DNA from: Utricularia gibba
Taxonomy: Eukaryota; Streptophyta; Magnoliopsida; Lamiales; Lentibulariaceae
Direction of reading: 5' to 3'
DNA: 64,000 bases
NCBI GenBank assembly: GCA_002189035.1
Contig: NEEC01000004.1
Coordinates: 2,852,001-2,916,000, forward strand
How positions within the stretch are numbered: the first letter of the stretch is position 1; each line of letters starts with the position of its first letter. Below the pieces are notes generated by a model. It saw only the letters and a program-made list of their open reading frames with translations. It had not been told where the DNA came from and ran no database searches. Of the stretch, positions 13,027 to 25,453 are shown one piece after another. The position numbers were made by a program, and so were the translations under genes.

Positions 13027-13345
13027 TCAAGCATATCGTTCATGGGAGCTATACATGGGTTTCCGAATCATTGCTCGGACGTTGCTTTTTTGTGGGCCTA
13101 GCAGTTGGGGTATCGGAATCAGAGGTAAGGGGCAGGATTCGTCCACAGATTGGCTATTCTTGCCAGGGGCAAGCTCTTTCGAAGGAATGTCCATGGGAGG
13201 AGATTCAGATGTCGGGACAGGCGTTGGTGGATCCATCATTTGGGAGTCAAGCAGCCTGTATCCGCCCCTAAGCCTGGTGCTTCGGAGAGGAATCCACTGC
13301 GACGTTATTTCTCTTTGATTACCTTCTTTAGGTACTTTCCTTGAG
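13027..13345 (-). other. unidentified open frame, possibly an exon fragment
   Basis: The minus strand is open from about 13345 to a stop at 13027. It encodes a Pro/Ser-rich stretch with motifs such as LRSTRLRGGYRLLDSQ and PTPVPTSESPPMDIP. Base composition is higher in GC than the flanks. No ATG starts the open part except internal ones at 13239. I do not recognise it. It may be the last exon of a gene or a pseudogene fragment. Confidence 0.2.
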
Positions 13346-14189
13346 CTTCAATTCACAGTTGTACATGTCTTTGTACCTTGATATGCGATTTAAAGTAATC
13401 ATTGGAAGACTCCGTAAAAAACTAAAGCAATCATAAAATTGTGCGATATCCTTCATTTGACATGGAGGAGATTTGAAGGGCAACTCTCAGCACCTACATT
13501 TCAACTCATAATGTAATGGAAACTTCTTTGGAGAAAGTGAAAATTATTGAAAGGCTTAACTCCAATTTTTCATGAAGCTGTTTTTGAACCTCCAAATGTA
13601 GCTTGAGGGCCTCGGTTATTTGCATACCATTATAGGGAGAAAAATCAAGTTAGCCTTCAATAGATTATAATAACCACCATTGCTACGAAAGTATGCACTG
13701 AAAAATGCTGACTGCAGATGGTGCACACAAATAATCCAAGCTAATAGTTGAGGCACGTGAACAAGCAAAAAAAAAAAAAAAAAGGAAAAAAGAGAAAGAA
13801 ATACCACTTATGATGAGCCATCAATTGTACAAAGCAAATCTCCAAATTTTGCTTTTTCAGCCTCCTTCCCTAGAACATGTTTTTGATTCATAACTAGTTC
13901 TTGACTTGGGATCAAAAAAAAAAAAAAATCACATGCTTTATTGGAACATCAAGCAAGGAAGATATGATACCAACCTTCATATGAAAAATCCGGAAGGTAC
14001 TTTGTAAGACGGTACTTCTGATCACAACAATAAAATTAGTGTGGGCATGATGAAGGGCAAACACATCAAGGGGTTTCTAGCATGGAAAACCAAGAAGCTA
14101 GGCAATGGAATGCCAAAGTGCAGTTGGCCTTGGGGATCCTTGAAGAGAGGGTATGGGCAGCGCACTAGGTTGTATCAAGGAACCTTTGG
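13346..14189. other. spacer before the LINE
   Basis: Contains A-rich runs (13768-13785 and 13914-13928) and no supported gene. The right part, from about 14000, may already be the 5' part of the LINE. Confidence 0.4.
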
Positions 14190-17100
14190 GTAAGTCTCTT
14201 GTGCGAATCACCATATTCTTCTACATCTCCACATTTCCGATGATGTGGGGTGCCACCGATCTAAGGAAATCATTTTCCGATTGTGGTAATCTAGTAGATG
14301 CATATGTGAGATGCTGCCAAAACAAGCAAGGACAACCGTTTGGGTTCCTACGTTTCAGCTGCTTCCAAGAGAAAAAGTAGCTAAAGGCAAGAGTGAAGGA
14401 GAATGCAAAGGCTATCGAGAATATATTTGTAAGGGAGTGATAACACATATTTTTAAGTGATTGAGTGCATGGAAAATATTTATATTGTGATTTAGTCTCA
14501 ACCTTCTAATAGTTTTACTTGAGCAATGCAGTGCAGGTCGCAACACGAATCCCAAGGAGCCGAATATGCACAGTGTAGTGGCAGAAGATGAGTCCAAATG
14601 TCTTAAAAGTGGTACACACAAAATCCAAGGAGGAAAAAGGGAGATTTTGGACAAAAAGGGAGAAAAGATGAGAGAGAAGGTAGATCTCCCCTTGGAGACT
14701 CACGAACACATTTTCTGGGGAGAAGGTTTTCTGGGGAGGAAGAAGAAAGAAGACAAACAGGAACGAAGCTGAAGTTCAAGATTATTTTCTGTCTTCAAAG
14801 AATATTACTCCTAGCTAAGAGTAGCTAGTGACGTTTTTCAGTTTTTGTTGACACTTCACATTACTTGCTTGTTTGCTTTCTAGTATTTGACTGTGAAATG
14901 AGCACACTATGGGTGATGTTTTCTTTTCCACTTTCGTTTACCTTAAGCATGAGTGGCTAAGTACTTAGGGGGGTGCCTTGGGGTAAAAAGGGGAGAAAAA
15001 TGTTAATCAACCTTTAGATCTAAACACCCATGAGTCACGCTACTTCCTTAACAAACCAGGATAGATCTAGGAGAGGGAAGTAGTGAAACCCAACTTAACA
15101 ACCCTAATTAGAGGTAGACCAAAGATTAGGGGGAAAAACAAGAATCCGGGTAGACCTAGATCTTGTGAGTTAGTTGTATGATTTGTGGTTTGTGTGAGTT
15201 TGTTTAGTGATGAGCATACATCCCCTAGGAGTCCCAAGGCATCACCCATTCCATTCCAGAAACAACCGAACTCTAGAACTTATTACTTTTCTTTACTGTA
15301 TTTTGTTTAGTTCTGCTTTAGTCCTAGTTAAAACCAATTTTACCAACGTGACATTGATTCCTTGCATTGACCTTCACATAGCAAGCACCTAGCTCCTTAT
15401 GTTCGACCCTAGTCCACTATGCTCATAATTGTTTTATGCTTGAATGTGTATTAGGTTATAAATTTATTTGATAGGAAAGTTTACATTTACGACGTGTGAA
15501 TTTTTCGTTTATCAGGGAGTTTAGAAATGACAACAAATCCACTCATAATTTCAAAGGAAATCGTTGGTCTCAAGGGAAGGAATCTGCTCAACAACACAAC
15601 AACAGACTTGGATACTCTTATGTATAGATCATCCGAGGATTGGAATCACAAACACGTAGGGATGCTAAGCTTGTGAAGACAATAGTTGACCTCACTTAGA
15701 CAGTGCAACTAGGAGCATGGGTATCGAAATTTGTGCTGGGAGATTTAATGATTCAAGCTTTATACAAGGATGTGTATAAAATGCTAGTAGGTACAAGCTT
15801 CCTAGATGTGAAGGTGACACAAATTAGAGGTTTAAGAGTTTTACTCAAGTTTGTATCTGAGGAAGTTAGAGAATTGTCCATGGAAGCAGGAAAAGAGTGG
15901 TTCATTAAGCATTTTGAGTGGTAATGCAAGTGGAGTTTTATAGTTCATCCAAAGATAGATAGGCTTGGATTGATATCAAAGGAATACCTTTACAATGCTG
16001 ATCTACAAATATTTTATTGCAATTGGCCAATAATGTGGTAAGGTGATAGTATTTGATGATACTACCTCATCGAGGAGTATGATGATTGACGGAAGAATTT
16101 TGAGTAGAACCTCAAAAATAAATTGGTCAATTGCAAGTATCTTGGGTAAGGTATGGAGATGAAAAATCGATGATGTGGGTCTATGAAGCCTCTAACCATT
16201 CGATCAACCTTCTCCTATATCATAATAGTGATAGCATAATGTGCGATGGGACAATGAATGAGATATCCTCATTTTGCAGTGTAGATGGGAGAAGATGATA
16301 GTGATGGTGAATTTTTCTTAGAGATTCCTAATCTAATATCAAAAGAGGGGACAACAAAAACAACAGTTGACATTCCTTCTTTGGATAGTGCTCAACCTAT
16401 AGTGTAGCATTTAATCAGGAAAAAAATAGAGTGCAAAAATGCTCATTAATAACAAGGGCAAGGTGTGAAGGGGAGGTTGTGAGGATCCCATAGGATACTT
16501 TGGCTCCCACAAATAACTAGTGGCTTACCCATAGAAGTTAAATGTCACTGAGAAAGGAATAGTAGGAGAAGAGACCATATCTACACCTTCTTGTTCTGCT
16601 ATCGACATGGGGATTGATTCTTTTCCAAGATTAGCTTAGGCAGTTGGTGTGAGGTTATTGTAGAATAATCAAAGGGAGGTTCAACAGTATCATGTTAAAC
16701 ATCCTTCTTGTGAATATTAGAGGCATGAAAAGTCAAGAGAAGAAGAGAGCAGTCAAAGGTACTATGACTCATGAAAAATTAGATATTATAGTAATACAAG
16801 AAACGCAAATACAAGAGATCATCACTAGACCAGTAATCTCTATTTTGGGGCACAACATAATGTAGTTTCAACTTTTGAATGTCCAATAGAAGATCTAGTG
16901 GGCTACTGAGTATATGGGCATGAATAGGGTGGAGGTTGATGCTTATGCGTAGGGGTGAGGTGGCAAAAACTTTGATGCAAACTTTTATCCTTGGAGGAAA
17001 TATTCGAGGTGTTCAATATCAATGATTCACACTCGATGGCACAAAAAAGCGAATTTTGGGGAATGATGGGAAGCTTATTACAAAATCAAATGATGTCTTT

Positions 17101-20100
17101 TCTTATAATTGATGACTTCGTCACCTCAAGGGCATCAGAAAGGTGAGGCTAATCACGTCCTGAGACAAATGAACATAGAATTTTGTAAGATTTCATGGAA
17201 AAGGCAGAGATGATAGATGCATGACTAATTTATAGTATTTATAAATGTTTCTCATTGCCAAAGTTTATGCACTTCAGCGAAATGTAGCTAATCACTGTCC
17301 AGTGCTATTTAGTTTTCAATAGAAGAATGATGGACCTAAATCCTTTAGATTTCAAAATAAGTGGTTGCAAAGACCAAAATTACAGGAGATGTTGAAAGAG
17401 AAATGGTCATGTAAGTGGTCAAGTGAAACCATCTACAGGAGGCTACAACTTATGAAGGTGGAAATCAAGGAATGGAATAGATCAGAATATGGTAAATTAG
17501 AGAAACATATTAGAGTACTTGAAGGAAAAACCAAGATGCCAAAGTTGAGAGTAGAACAACAAGACCTTTCAGAACATGAGATTGGTGAATATTTGGAAGT
17601 TAAAGTAGAACTTCACAATAAAGGACAAAACTGCAAATCCCCCTTGAGATGGCTAGAACTAGAGGATGAAAACTGCAAGTTTTTTCACAGTGAATCGAAA
17701 GCTTTTAAAGTTGAACTAGGTGGAAGGCATAATGATTAATTGTAGGTGGATTACATATGTAAATAGTTTGAAAAAGGTAGCAGCAAATCAATTGAACTCT
17801 ATTTTCTCACTTTTTGATACTAAATGTGGTACAATGGATTTTAGTGGAATCAAAAGTTTAGATGAAGATCAAATGTTCTTTTTGGATACTCCAATTGATG
17901 ATGAAGAAATATTCGAAGCTATCAAAGAGTGTGGGTGGGATGAATGTCCGAGGCCGCATAGTTTCAATATAGAGTTCTTTTCAAAGTTTTGGGATATTAT
18001 TGATAGTGATATAAGAGATCATATCTTTATTCCACTTTTATCAGTTTTATATCAAAGAAACTGAATCTTACTGACTTAAGTGAATACTGGTCAATAAGTC
18101 TAGTACATCGCTTTATAAGATGATCACAAAAATTTTAGTGAGATGGTTCAAAAAGGTGATACCATGTCTCATTTCTTTGGAACAATCTGGGTTTATCCAA
18201 CGGAGACAAATAGTTGATGGGGATTTTATAGCTAATGAGATTGTAAGTGAAGCCAAGTGAAAGAAGCATAAAATGAGTCCACTAAAAATTGATTTTGAAA
18301 AAATATTTATGATTAGAGCCATGGGGTTCAATATGAAATGGTCCTTCATTCTAGACATAATGAGGTCATGGGGTTCGGTGTGAAATGGCTGACATGGATA
18401 CGAGTATGCATATCCCAGGTTACCACATTGATTTTTATCAATGGATTGGCATTTCCTCAATTTTCATCGAAATGCGGACTACAGCAAGGGGATCCTCTAT
18501 CTCCTTTCTTCTTTTTCATCATTGGAGAGGGTCTACACACCCCAATAACTAGAGCACTTGCAATATGCTGATGACACCATATTGTTTGTTGAGTAGGGAG
18601 AGCAAAATCTAAGGAATTTCTCCAACATTCTTAAATGTTTTCATCTTGTTTCAGGTTTATAGGTGAATTACCATGAGAAAAAGCTTATCAGTGTTAATGT
18701 GGGAGCTAAAGAGATGACAAGGGTAGCAACGATACTTGGTTGTATCAGAGGTTCCGCACCATTTCAATATATCGGGTTGCTAGAAGGGAAAAATATAAGA
18801 AGGGTCTCAACTTGATCCTCCCTGGTGAAAAAGTTCAAAAACAATTACAAAGGTAAAGTAGCTAATTCTTGTCTAAGGGTGGATGCTTGACATTATGTAC
18901 GGTGGTTTTAGACAACCTTTCAATATATTATTTCTCATTATGTGAAGTTCCATGATTGATATTCAAACAACTCGAAAAAATTAGAATGAAATTTTTTTGG
19001 AATGAGTCTAATACCATGAAGCAGAGGATCATATGGGGGCATGGGGACAAATCAAAAATGCATATGAGAGAGGGGGGCTGAATGTTGCAAAGTTTTAAAA
19101 CTCGAATATATCATTGCTAGTAAAGTGGTGGTGGTGACTTAAGAAGGAGGGAGAGGGGAGTGAATTATGGCAACAAGTGGTGATATCCATTTATGACCAA
19201 GGGGTGGAATCAATTGTAATTTGGGTTCCATATTGTATAATATTACATGGGGTAGGATAGCATATCTGTCAAAAAATTTTAAGGAAAGATTGGCCAAATA
19301 TTGACATTCATAGGTGGTTCAAGTACATATGAGGAGATGGATTGTAGGTCATAGTTTGGAAGAACTCTTGGGCTGATTTAGGGGGGACACTTAGAAGTCG
19401 AAATTCGGGGCTTTATGGAGTAGTGTTGTATAGACAAGCTACATTGAGTGAAGCTTGGGAATAAGAGGCAAGTGACATCATGGAACAATAGCATCATCAA
19501 GAGCTTACATCAGCAGCCTTGTGGATAGATTAAAATTTTTAGCAATGATCTGAGATTCAAGAAATGAGCGGGAAAATAATTCTCTATTGTATTAGAAGAC
19601 TGTTGAATTGAAGCAAGATTCATCTACTTTAGTGGGGAGTATTCAACCAAAAATATCAAGTAACTTCTTAGACCTCCGGTAGAACATACATCATCCTCAC
19701 CATTTTTCTTTGGGTGAGGATTTTTCTATGACTATTGATCCAAGATCGGTTACCAATGAGAGATAACTTGATGGCGAGAAATGTAGAATTGAGTGATGCT
19801 ATGTGTAGTAATTGCCATAGGTTGAAGGAAATTGGATGTCATATCGGGTTCTAATGTGGAGGTGCTTAAAGGTTATAGATTGATATATTCAATTGGCTTG
19901 AAAGCAATTATTTATCTATTCCAAATCCCTAGAATCAAAGGTTGGAGGATTGTTTGGAAGGCAATGATTGCTTCTACTCTTTGACTATAATGGAAGGCTA
20001 GAAATCATAATATATTTAGGGTTTTAATGTGACTACTAGTGTTGGCATTAACATGGCTACAAGAGAGAATATGACGGAAGAAAATCCTAGTTTTCTTACG

Positions 20101-20150
20101 GCTGTAGTTTGCCCTTTTTTTAATGAATTGAAGTTTGCTTAAAAGAAAAC
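14190..20150 (+). mobile_element. degraded plant L1-type LINE
   Basis: A non-LTR retrotransposon remnant in domain order. An RRM-like part of ORF1 lies at about 14195-14370 (ITIFFYISTFP as RNP2 and GQPFGFLRFS as RNP1). The rest of ORF1 is at about 15530-16330. An AP-like endonuclease lies at about 16695-16860 (ILLVNIRGMKSQEKK, then DIIVIQETQIQE). Reverse transcriptase lies at about 17340-18900, with SKCGLQQGDPLSPF near 18465-18510 and the catalytic YADD at about 18567. A C-terminal zinc-binding segment with CSNCHRLKEIGCH lies near 19805-19845. Stops and frameshifts occur throughout, so it is inactive. ORF1 is interrupted by a solo LTR at 14438-15514. The element's true ends and target duplication were not found. 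Confidence 0.85.
14438..15514 (+). mobile_element. solo LTR, family B, inside the LINE
   Basis: A 1077-bp LTR that starts TGATAACAC and ends CGTTTATCA, flanked by the exact 5-bp duplication GGGAG (14433-14437 and 15515-15519). Related copies at 36868-37951 and 55755-61492 share the start TGATRACAYAYATTTT, the internal word ggttataaatttatttgata and the terminal gtttatca. No internal coding region or second LTR is attached, so it is a solo LTR. It landed between the RRM part and the rest of LINE ORF1. Confidence 0.88.
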
Positions 20151-22266
20151 TTTTAGCATGGTGCTTGCAAGTGACTCTTCATATGGTAAATAGTAAACTC
20201 TTGAACACCCATACTTCTAAGAACACTTTTAGGAGTAGTCCTTATATAACAAAAAGATCATAATTATACCAAGTTAGTACCTATTTCTAGGCGGATTCTC
20301 ATGGGGATATGCATTATAGTGATCTCACAATTCACACTCCAACAGAGAAGGCATGTATAAAATAGTTTTGGTCAAGTCTATTACCTTTTACAATTTCTTC
20401 TTTGTGAATCCCATCATTCAGTATGCTTTTAATATAGGTAATAATGTAGCCAACTACATTGATCAATCTTCCTATCCTTCGACCAAGGCACTCTTCCAAT
20501 ATGATTTCGAGATCTGAAAGGAAAGTATTAAACTCTCTAAACCCATGGGTTTGGTAAATAAATCTGCTATTTGCTTCTTTGTTTCAATGTATTCTAGTTT
20601 GATCACTCCGTGTTTGTAGGATTTTCTCACAACATGACAATCAACAACAATTTGCTTTGTCCTCTTGTGTTAGATCAAATTCCAAGTGATTTGGATTGCG
20701 GCTTTGCTATCACAAAATAATAGCACCACTTCTTTTGCATGAAATCCAAGCTTTGTTAGAAGGTAATGTAACCATTTAATTTCACAGTTCTTCATAGCCA
20801 TATTTTAGTACTCTACTTCTATGGAATACCTTGATATTGTGGATTGTTTCTTGGTTTTCCAAACAAATAGTGGTGAACCAAAGAAAATGACATACTCCGT
20901 TAAGGATTTTCATGCCAATGAACAACATGCTCAATCGAAGTCAAAATATTCCTTCAAACTTAGTTAACATCCTCTCGGGTAAAACAAACCTTTTTCTACT
21001 ATTTCCTTCAAACATTTTGCAACTTATGATGCTGTTTGCTAATGCTCTTTGCAAGTATTCTCCATAAATTGACTTAAAAGTTGTGTTGAATAAGATAAGT
21101 CCAGTTTGAAAAAACTAAGATAAGGAGACACCTAAGATAAGTTTTGTATATCGTGTAGGATTTGGTAATGTTTTACTAGAATGATTTGAAAAATTGAAAT
21201 GGCATGATAATGATGAATCTAGAGGCAATTCATCTAGAAGATTAAGATTAGTGATTACCTCTTCTACATATGCCCTTTGACTGAGAAAGAAACCCTTATC
21301 AAACCTAAGAATCTGAAGTCCCAAGTAATATTTGGCCTCTCCAAGATCTCTAATCGTAAAACACTCATCTAATGACTGTTTCACTATGTTGACTTCATCT
21401 AGGGAAGTTTCGATTAGCAACAAGTCATCAATGCAAATGAAACAACACAATCATGTCCCTATTGTTGCTATTAAAGAACAAGAAGATATCATGTCGACTT
21501 TGTTTCTATCCTAACATTGATAACTTAAAGGTGAGTTTTTCATTCCATTGCCCTGAGGCCTTTTTAAGCCTGTATAGTGACTTCATGAGCTTGCATACCT
21601 TTCCTTGTGTGGGTTATCCCTTTAGTGGATTCATGTAGATGTTTTCTTCCAAATGACCATGTAAGAATGCATTATTCACATCGACTTGGTGCAAATGCCA
21701 GTTGTAGGTAGCTGATAAAGCAAGAACCAATTTGATGCTAGTTGCTTTGTGAAAAAAAAAAATCTTTGTAATCTTTTCCTTCTTTATGAGAATATTCTTG
21801 TGCAACTTATCTTGCCTTCCTCTTAGACAAGGTACCATCAAGGATGGGTTTAATTTTTTTGTTCCATTTGTTGCCAATCAGATTGCAGTTATCTGTGGAT
21901 TGATCATGATCTATGTCCCATTGCATTCTAGTGCATCTGTTTCAAGATCCATTGTTTTACACTAACTTGGATCTTTGCTAACCTCTACAAAATTTGTTAG
22001 TTCAAGTTATGATGTTCTACATTCATTGATAGAATATATATAATCTTTCATTCAAGTTGATTGTGTTTTATGTCTTTTACTTCTTGCTACAAGCTCTTAC
22101 AAGGTAATTTTAGGAGGAGTAAAATCAAATGTATCTTGAAACTCAAAATCTGGCTCATCAACTTATAATGGTGTGAGAGCAAGTTCTCCAACCCCATTAG
22201 AGACAGATGTCTCATTCCCTGATTCTTCAAAACCATATTAAAACATTCCAGTATCTAAATCCCTTG

Positions 22267-23223
22267 GGGCGCATTTGGTTGGGGGGTTTGGTCTAAACCC
22301 AGGTTTAGTTTATTTGGGTTTAAATAACCCGATTTCATGGGTTTAAAGGGTATAATCCGTGTTTGGTTGATGGGTTTAGATTATTTGGGTTTAAGATGAA
22401 TACACTTTTGGTACGTGGGTTTAAAATTAGGTTTGTGATGATTTTCATATGAAATTACCAATATACCTTTTAGTTAATTAAAATAAATTATCATATATTT
22501 TATTTTTCTATATCAATTTATAAGTTCAATCAAGCATCGCATAACATAAATTACGGTGCTTGGTTGAAACTTTATTTTATAACATAAGTTCAATCAATTT
22601 CACAGTAATAATAGACGCGGTGCTCGTCTTTAAAACGAAAATTTATATTTTACAGCAAGCACCGGATAATAATATACGCAGTGCTCGTCTTCAAAACGAA
22701 AACTCACATTCAGCACCAAAAATGAAAATCCACAATATTAGACATACTATTATTACTTTCATCTTTATTTTTTTCTTTGTCTTTATCTTTATTTTCTTCT
22801 TCTTCTTCTTCTTCCTCTTCCTCTTCTTCTTCTTCTTCATTTTCTTCTTCTTCCTTTTCTTCTTCTTATTCTTCTTCTTCAATAGATTTGAACAGATCTG
22901 AACAAATCTATTACAGATCTGAATAAATATGCTATAGATCTGTAGGAATTTTAACTTTCAAAAAAATTGGTAAACAGATCTGTGCATCTGGTTTCTGGCA
23001 AATCTGCATTCAAATGTGGTTCACGCAAGGGCAAAAGTGGAAGCGCCGAGGTGGGTTTAGCTAAACCGACCTCCCCCCTGGGTTTAGCTAAACCCAATTC
23101 CACGGGTTCCCACCCGGTTTATGATCATAAGGTGGGTTTATTACCTGAAACCCACAAACCAAACGTGGGTTTTTGTCTAAACCCACGCCGCAACCCACCT
23201 AAACCCAGCTACCAAACGCGCCC
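22267..23223. mobile_element. non-autonomous TIR element, copy 1
   Basis: A 957-bp element with ends GGGCGCATTTGGTTG and CTACCAAACGCGCCC, flanked by TTG on both sides (22264-22266 and 23224-23226). Both subterminal regions are crowded with TGGGTTTA and TAAACCCA words. The ends match copy 2 at 56499-60817 over about 200 bases each side. The inside has a duplicated block (near 22615 and 22677, gcggtgctcgtctt-like) and a pyrimidine-rich microsatellite, but no transposase. The 3-bp duplication and GGG start suit PIF/Harbinger (Tourist-like), though TTG is not the usual TWA target. Confidence 0.85.
22768..22884 (+). repeat. TTC/TCT microsatellite
   Basis: An almost pure run of ttc and tct triplets with a few ctt and cctctt variants, lying inside the TIR element. 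The long Phe-rich or Lys-rich frames across it come from the repeat and are not genes. Confidence 0.9.
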
Positions 23224-23541
23224 TTGTTGTGTTAGTTGCAGAACTATAGAATTTGTAAGGTAAAGTCCATTCATGAAAAAATAACATCTCTTAAGATAAT
23301 TATTTCCCTGGAAATCAAATCAAACACTTTGGATTCTTTCTTTCCCTTAGCATACCCAACAAAGATCCCTTTCTTTCCTATTTCATCAAATTTATCCATA
23401 TGATTCAATGGATTTGCAAAGAAACACATGCTATCAAAAGGCATGTACATGCAACATATCAAGTTTCCTTTTGAATAACACCCCATAAAAATCTCGATGA
23501 TATTTTCAACATATTCTAAAAAAAATACTAATCATGCATTG

Positions 23542-24480
23542 TTAAATTGTTGCTAGTGCATTGTATAATAAAAAAGTCATTTTATAGTAAGCAAAAGTAC
23601 TAAAAGGGAAAACAAAAACAACCTTTGCTTGGTTTTCAAGTGCTATGGGTATTTGATGGAAATCAGAGTAGCCATCTAAACAACAATAGTGGCTTCTTCC
23701 AGCAAGTCTCTTCTCCATTTGATCTATGAAAGGAAGGGGGTAGTGGTCCTTCTTGGTAACTGTATTCAATTTACGCTAGTCGATACACATTCTCTAGCCA
23801 TTCTACACTCTTGTAGGGAGGAGTTCCCATTTGACATTGATCATGACCGTGATGCATGTTTTCTTCTAGATAATCATCATAGAGGTAACCCACTCATTAT
23901 CATAAATGGGATACATTATTCCTTTGGCCAATAATTTCAAAATCTTCTTCTTGACCACTTTAATCATGGGAGTACTTAATCTTCTTTGTGGCTGGTTAAT
24001 TAGCTTTGTTCCCTCCTCCAAATAAATGCAATGAGTACATATGAAGGGACTTATTCCTTTTATATCTATCAATGTCCATTTGATTGCTTGTCTATACTTT
24101 TAGAGCATACTCTTGAGTTTTTCCTCATATTCTAAAGTTAGTGTACTAGAGATAATAATAGGTAAAATCTCATTATCACCAAGGAACAAATATTTTGAAG
24201 TGTCTAGTCAAAATTTTTATCTCTAGTGATGAGGCATGAATAATAGAAGTAATCAACTGTTTATCAAGTATTTCTAAATTCAAAAATTTAATATTATGAA
24301 ATTCGGATTTTTTAGACAAATACATCATCAACTCTTCCATGAGGCTTAATATGTTATCGTCATTTTTTTCACCAGCAAACTTAAGGAGTGTCTAAAACAT
24401 ACATGGGTGCAACTCAAAGTCCTCCTCTCCATCGAAAATGATGCAGAGTAGTTGGTCAGCACGGTTTGCGACTACTTCTT
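23542..24480 (-). pseudogene. Ty3/gypsy reverse transcriptase remnant
   Basis: On the minus strand, 23866-24072 gives the region before the RT core (DIKGISPFICTHCIYLEEG, then STPMIKVVKKKILKLLAKGI). 23542-23769 gives TKKDHYPLPFIDQMEKRLAG, SHYCCLDGYSDFHQIPIA and FPFSTFAYYKM. This is the usual plant gypsy order, with CCLDGYSDF carrying the first catalytic Asp. Frames are broken between blocks and the remaining pol domains are absent. The piece abuts the copia remnant in the same orientation. The right limit is approximate. Confidence 0.85.
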
Positions 24481-24609
24481 CTTTAATCGTACTTAATGCT
24501 AGTCCGTGATTAGTGATCGGGAGAGTGGAAAAGTTTCAGCGTGTTGTTACTCTTATTCTCCTTGAATTGTGGGGACATCAAGAGGTAGCTAAACATCCAT
24601 TTCTCTACC

Positions 24610-25331
24610 AATATATGAATAGGAAGTTTGTTCTTTCTTTTTCATTAGAAATGTGCGCTTGATCTACGACTTTGATAATGATTTGATCAAGAGGTACCTA
24701 ATCACTCATGATTGATAATGATGGATTTGATTAATTAAAAGTTAATTAATAAATCCATTATTATGACTTTGATTGAAAAAGCCTATAGGGTCACACACAA
24801 TAGTGGAGTTACTCATCGATATAAAATAGAATGACACAATTAAATGAGATGTAATTGGTAAAGTGGATAAATTAAATAGAGAGTTATTTTGAAATTAATA
24901 TTTATTAAACTCAAAATAAAGGATCTGATATAGATAAAATTTGGAACATATATATATCTCTACAAGATAAGATCTTTATAGAGATTTGATTTGATTTGAT
25001 AAGATCTTATATAGATAAGATCTACAGATCTACACACATCTTCGTTCTCTTTGAGATTGATCTGCAAGAGGGCGATTTTCTCTACTAGCACCTGAGGGGA
25101 TTGACCAGCATTCTGCTACCTTGAGAAGGTTATCAATGGAGTGCTTCATGTGTGGATACCATAGAGGTTGTCTGCTATTGGTGGTTGGTGAATAACAGAG
25201 TGCTCTGAAAGGTATTCGTAGTATCTCTTTATCTCACGTATACCGTATTCTAAAATCTGTGTTTGGGATTTCTCAAAAAATTTTAAATTATGCTGCACTG
25301 AGGACATAGGATGTCCACGAGAAACCAAACA
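24610..25331 (-). repeat. LTR family C fragment, copy 1
   Basis: From about 24690 this matches the reverse complement of 57182-57815 in the intact solo LTR. Shared words include aaatccattattatgacttt and the block ending ggatgtccacgagaaacc. The leftmost 60 bases (ggaagtttgttctttctttttcattag) recur at about 26730. It is internally deleted relative to the 1501-bp LTR. No target duplication was found. Confidence 0.65.
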
Positions 25332-25453
25332 ATAACTCCCTGTCAATGGAACCAAAAATTTGTTATGTGTCATTTCCTTAATAAATTTTAATTAGAAAAA
25401 CGTAAAGCACAATTATGGGTAGTGCAAGTGTCAATCACATGGATGTGAGTTTC

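Larger units (their letters stand above)
20540..23490 (-). pseudogene. Ty1/copia pol remnant
   Basis: Reading the minus strand from right to left gives copia pol in order. The integrase C-terminal part is at 23271-23486 (KGIFVGYAKGKKESKVFD). The reverse transcriptase is at about 21115-21880 (WHLHQVDVNNAFLHGHLEE, later CIDDLLLIET in place of YVDDLLL, then DLGEAKYYLGLQI). RNase H is at about 20540-20900 (LLFCDSKAAIQI, then IKLEYIETKKQIADLFTKPM). Frameshifts and stops make it inactive. A 957-bp TIR element sits between integrase and reverse transcriptase. Confidence 0.88.

Noticed and set aside
22560-22901. Long Phe-rich and Lys-rich open frames
   Set aside because: They are produced by the TTC/TCT microsatellite inside the TIR element.
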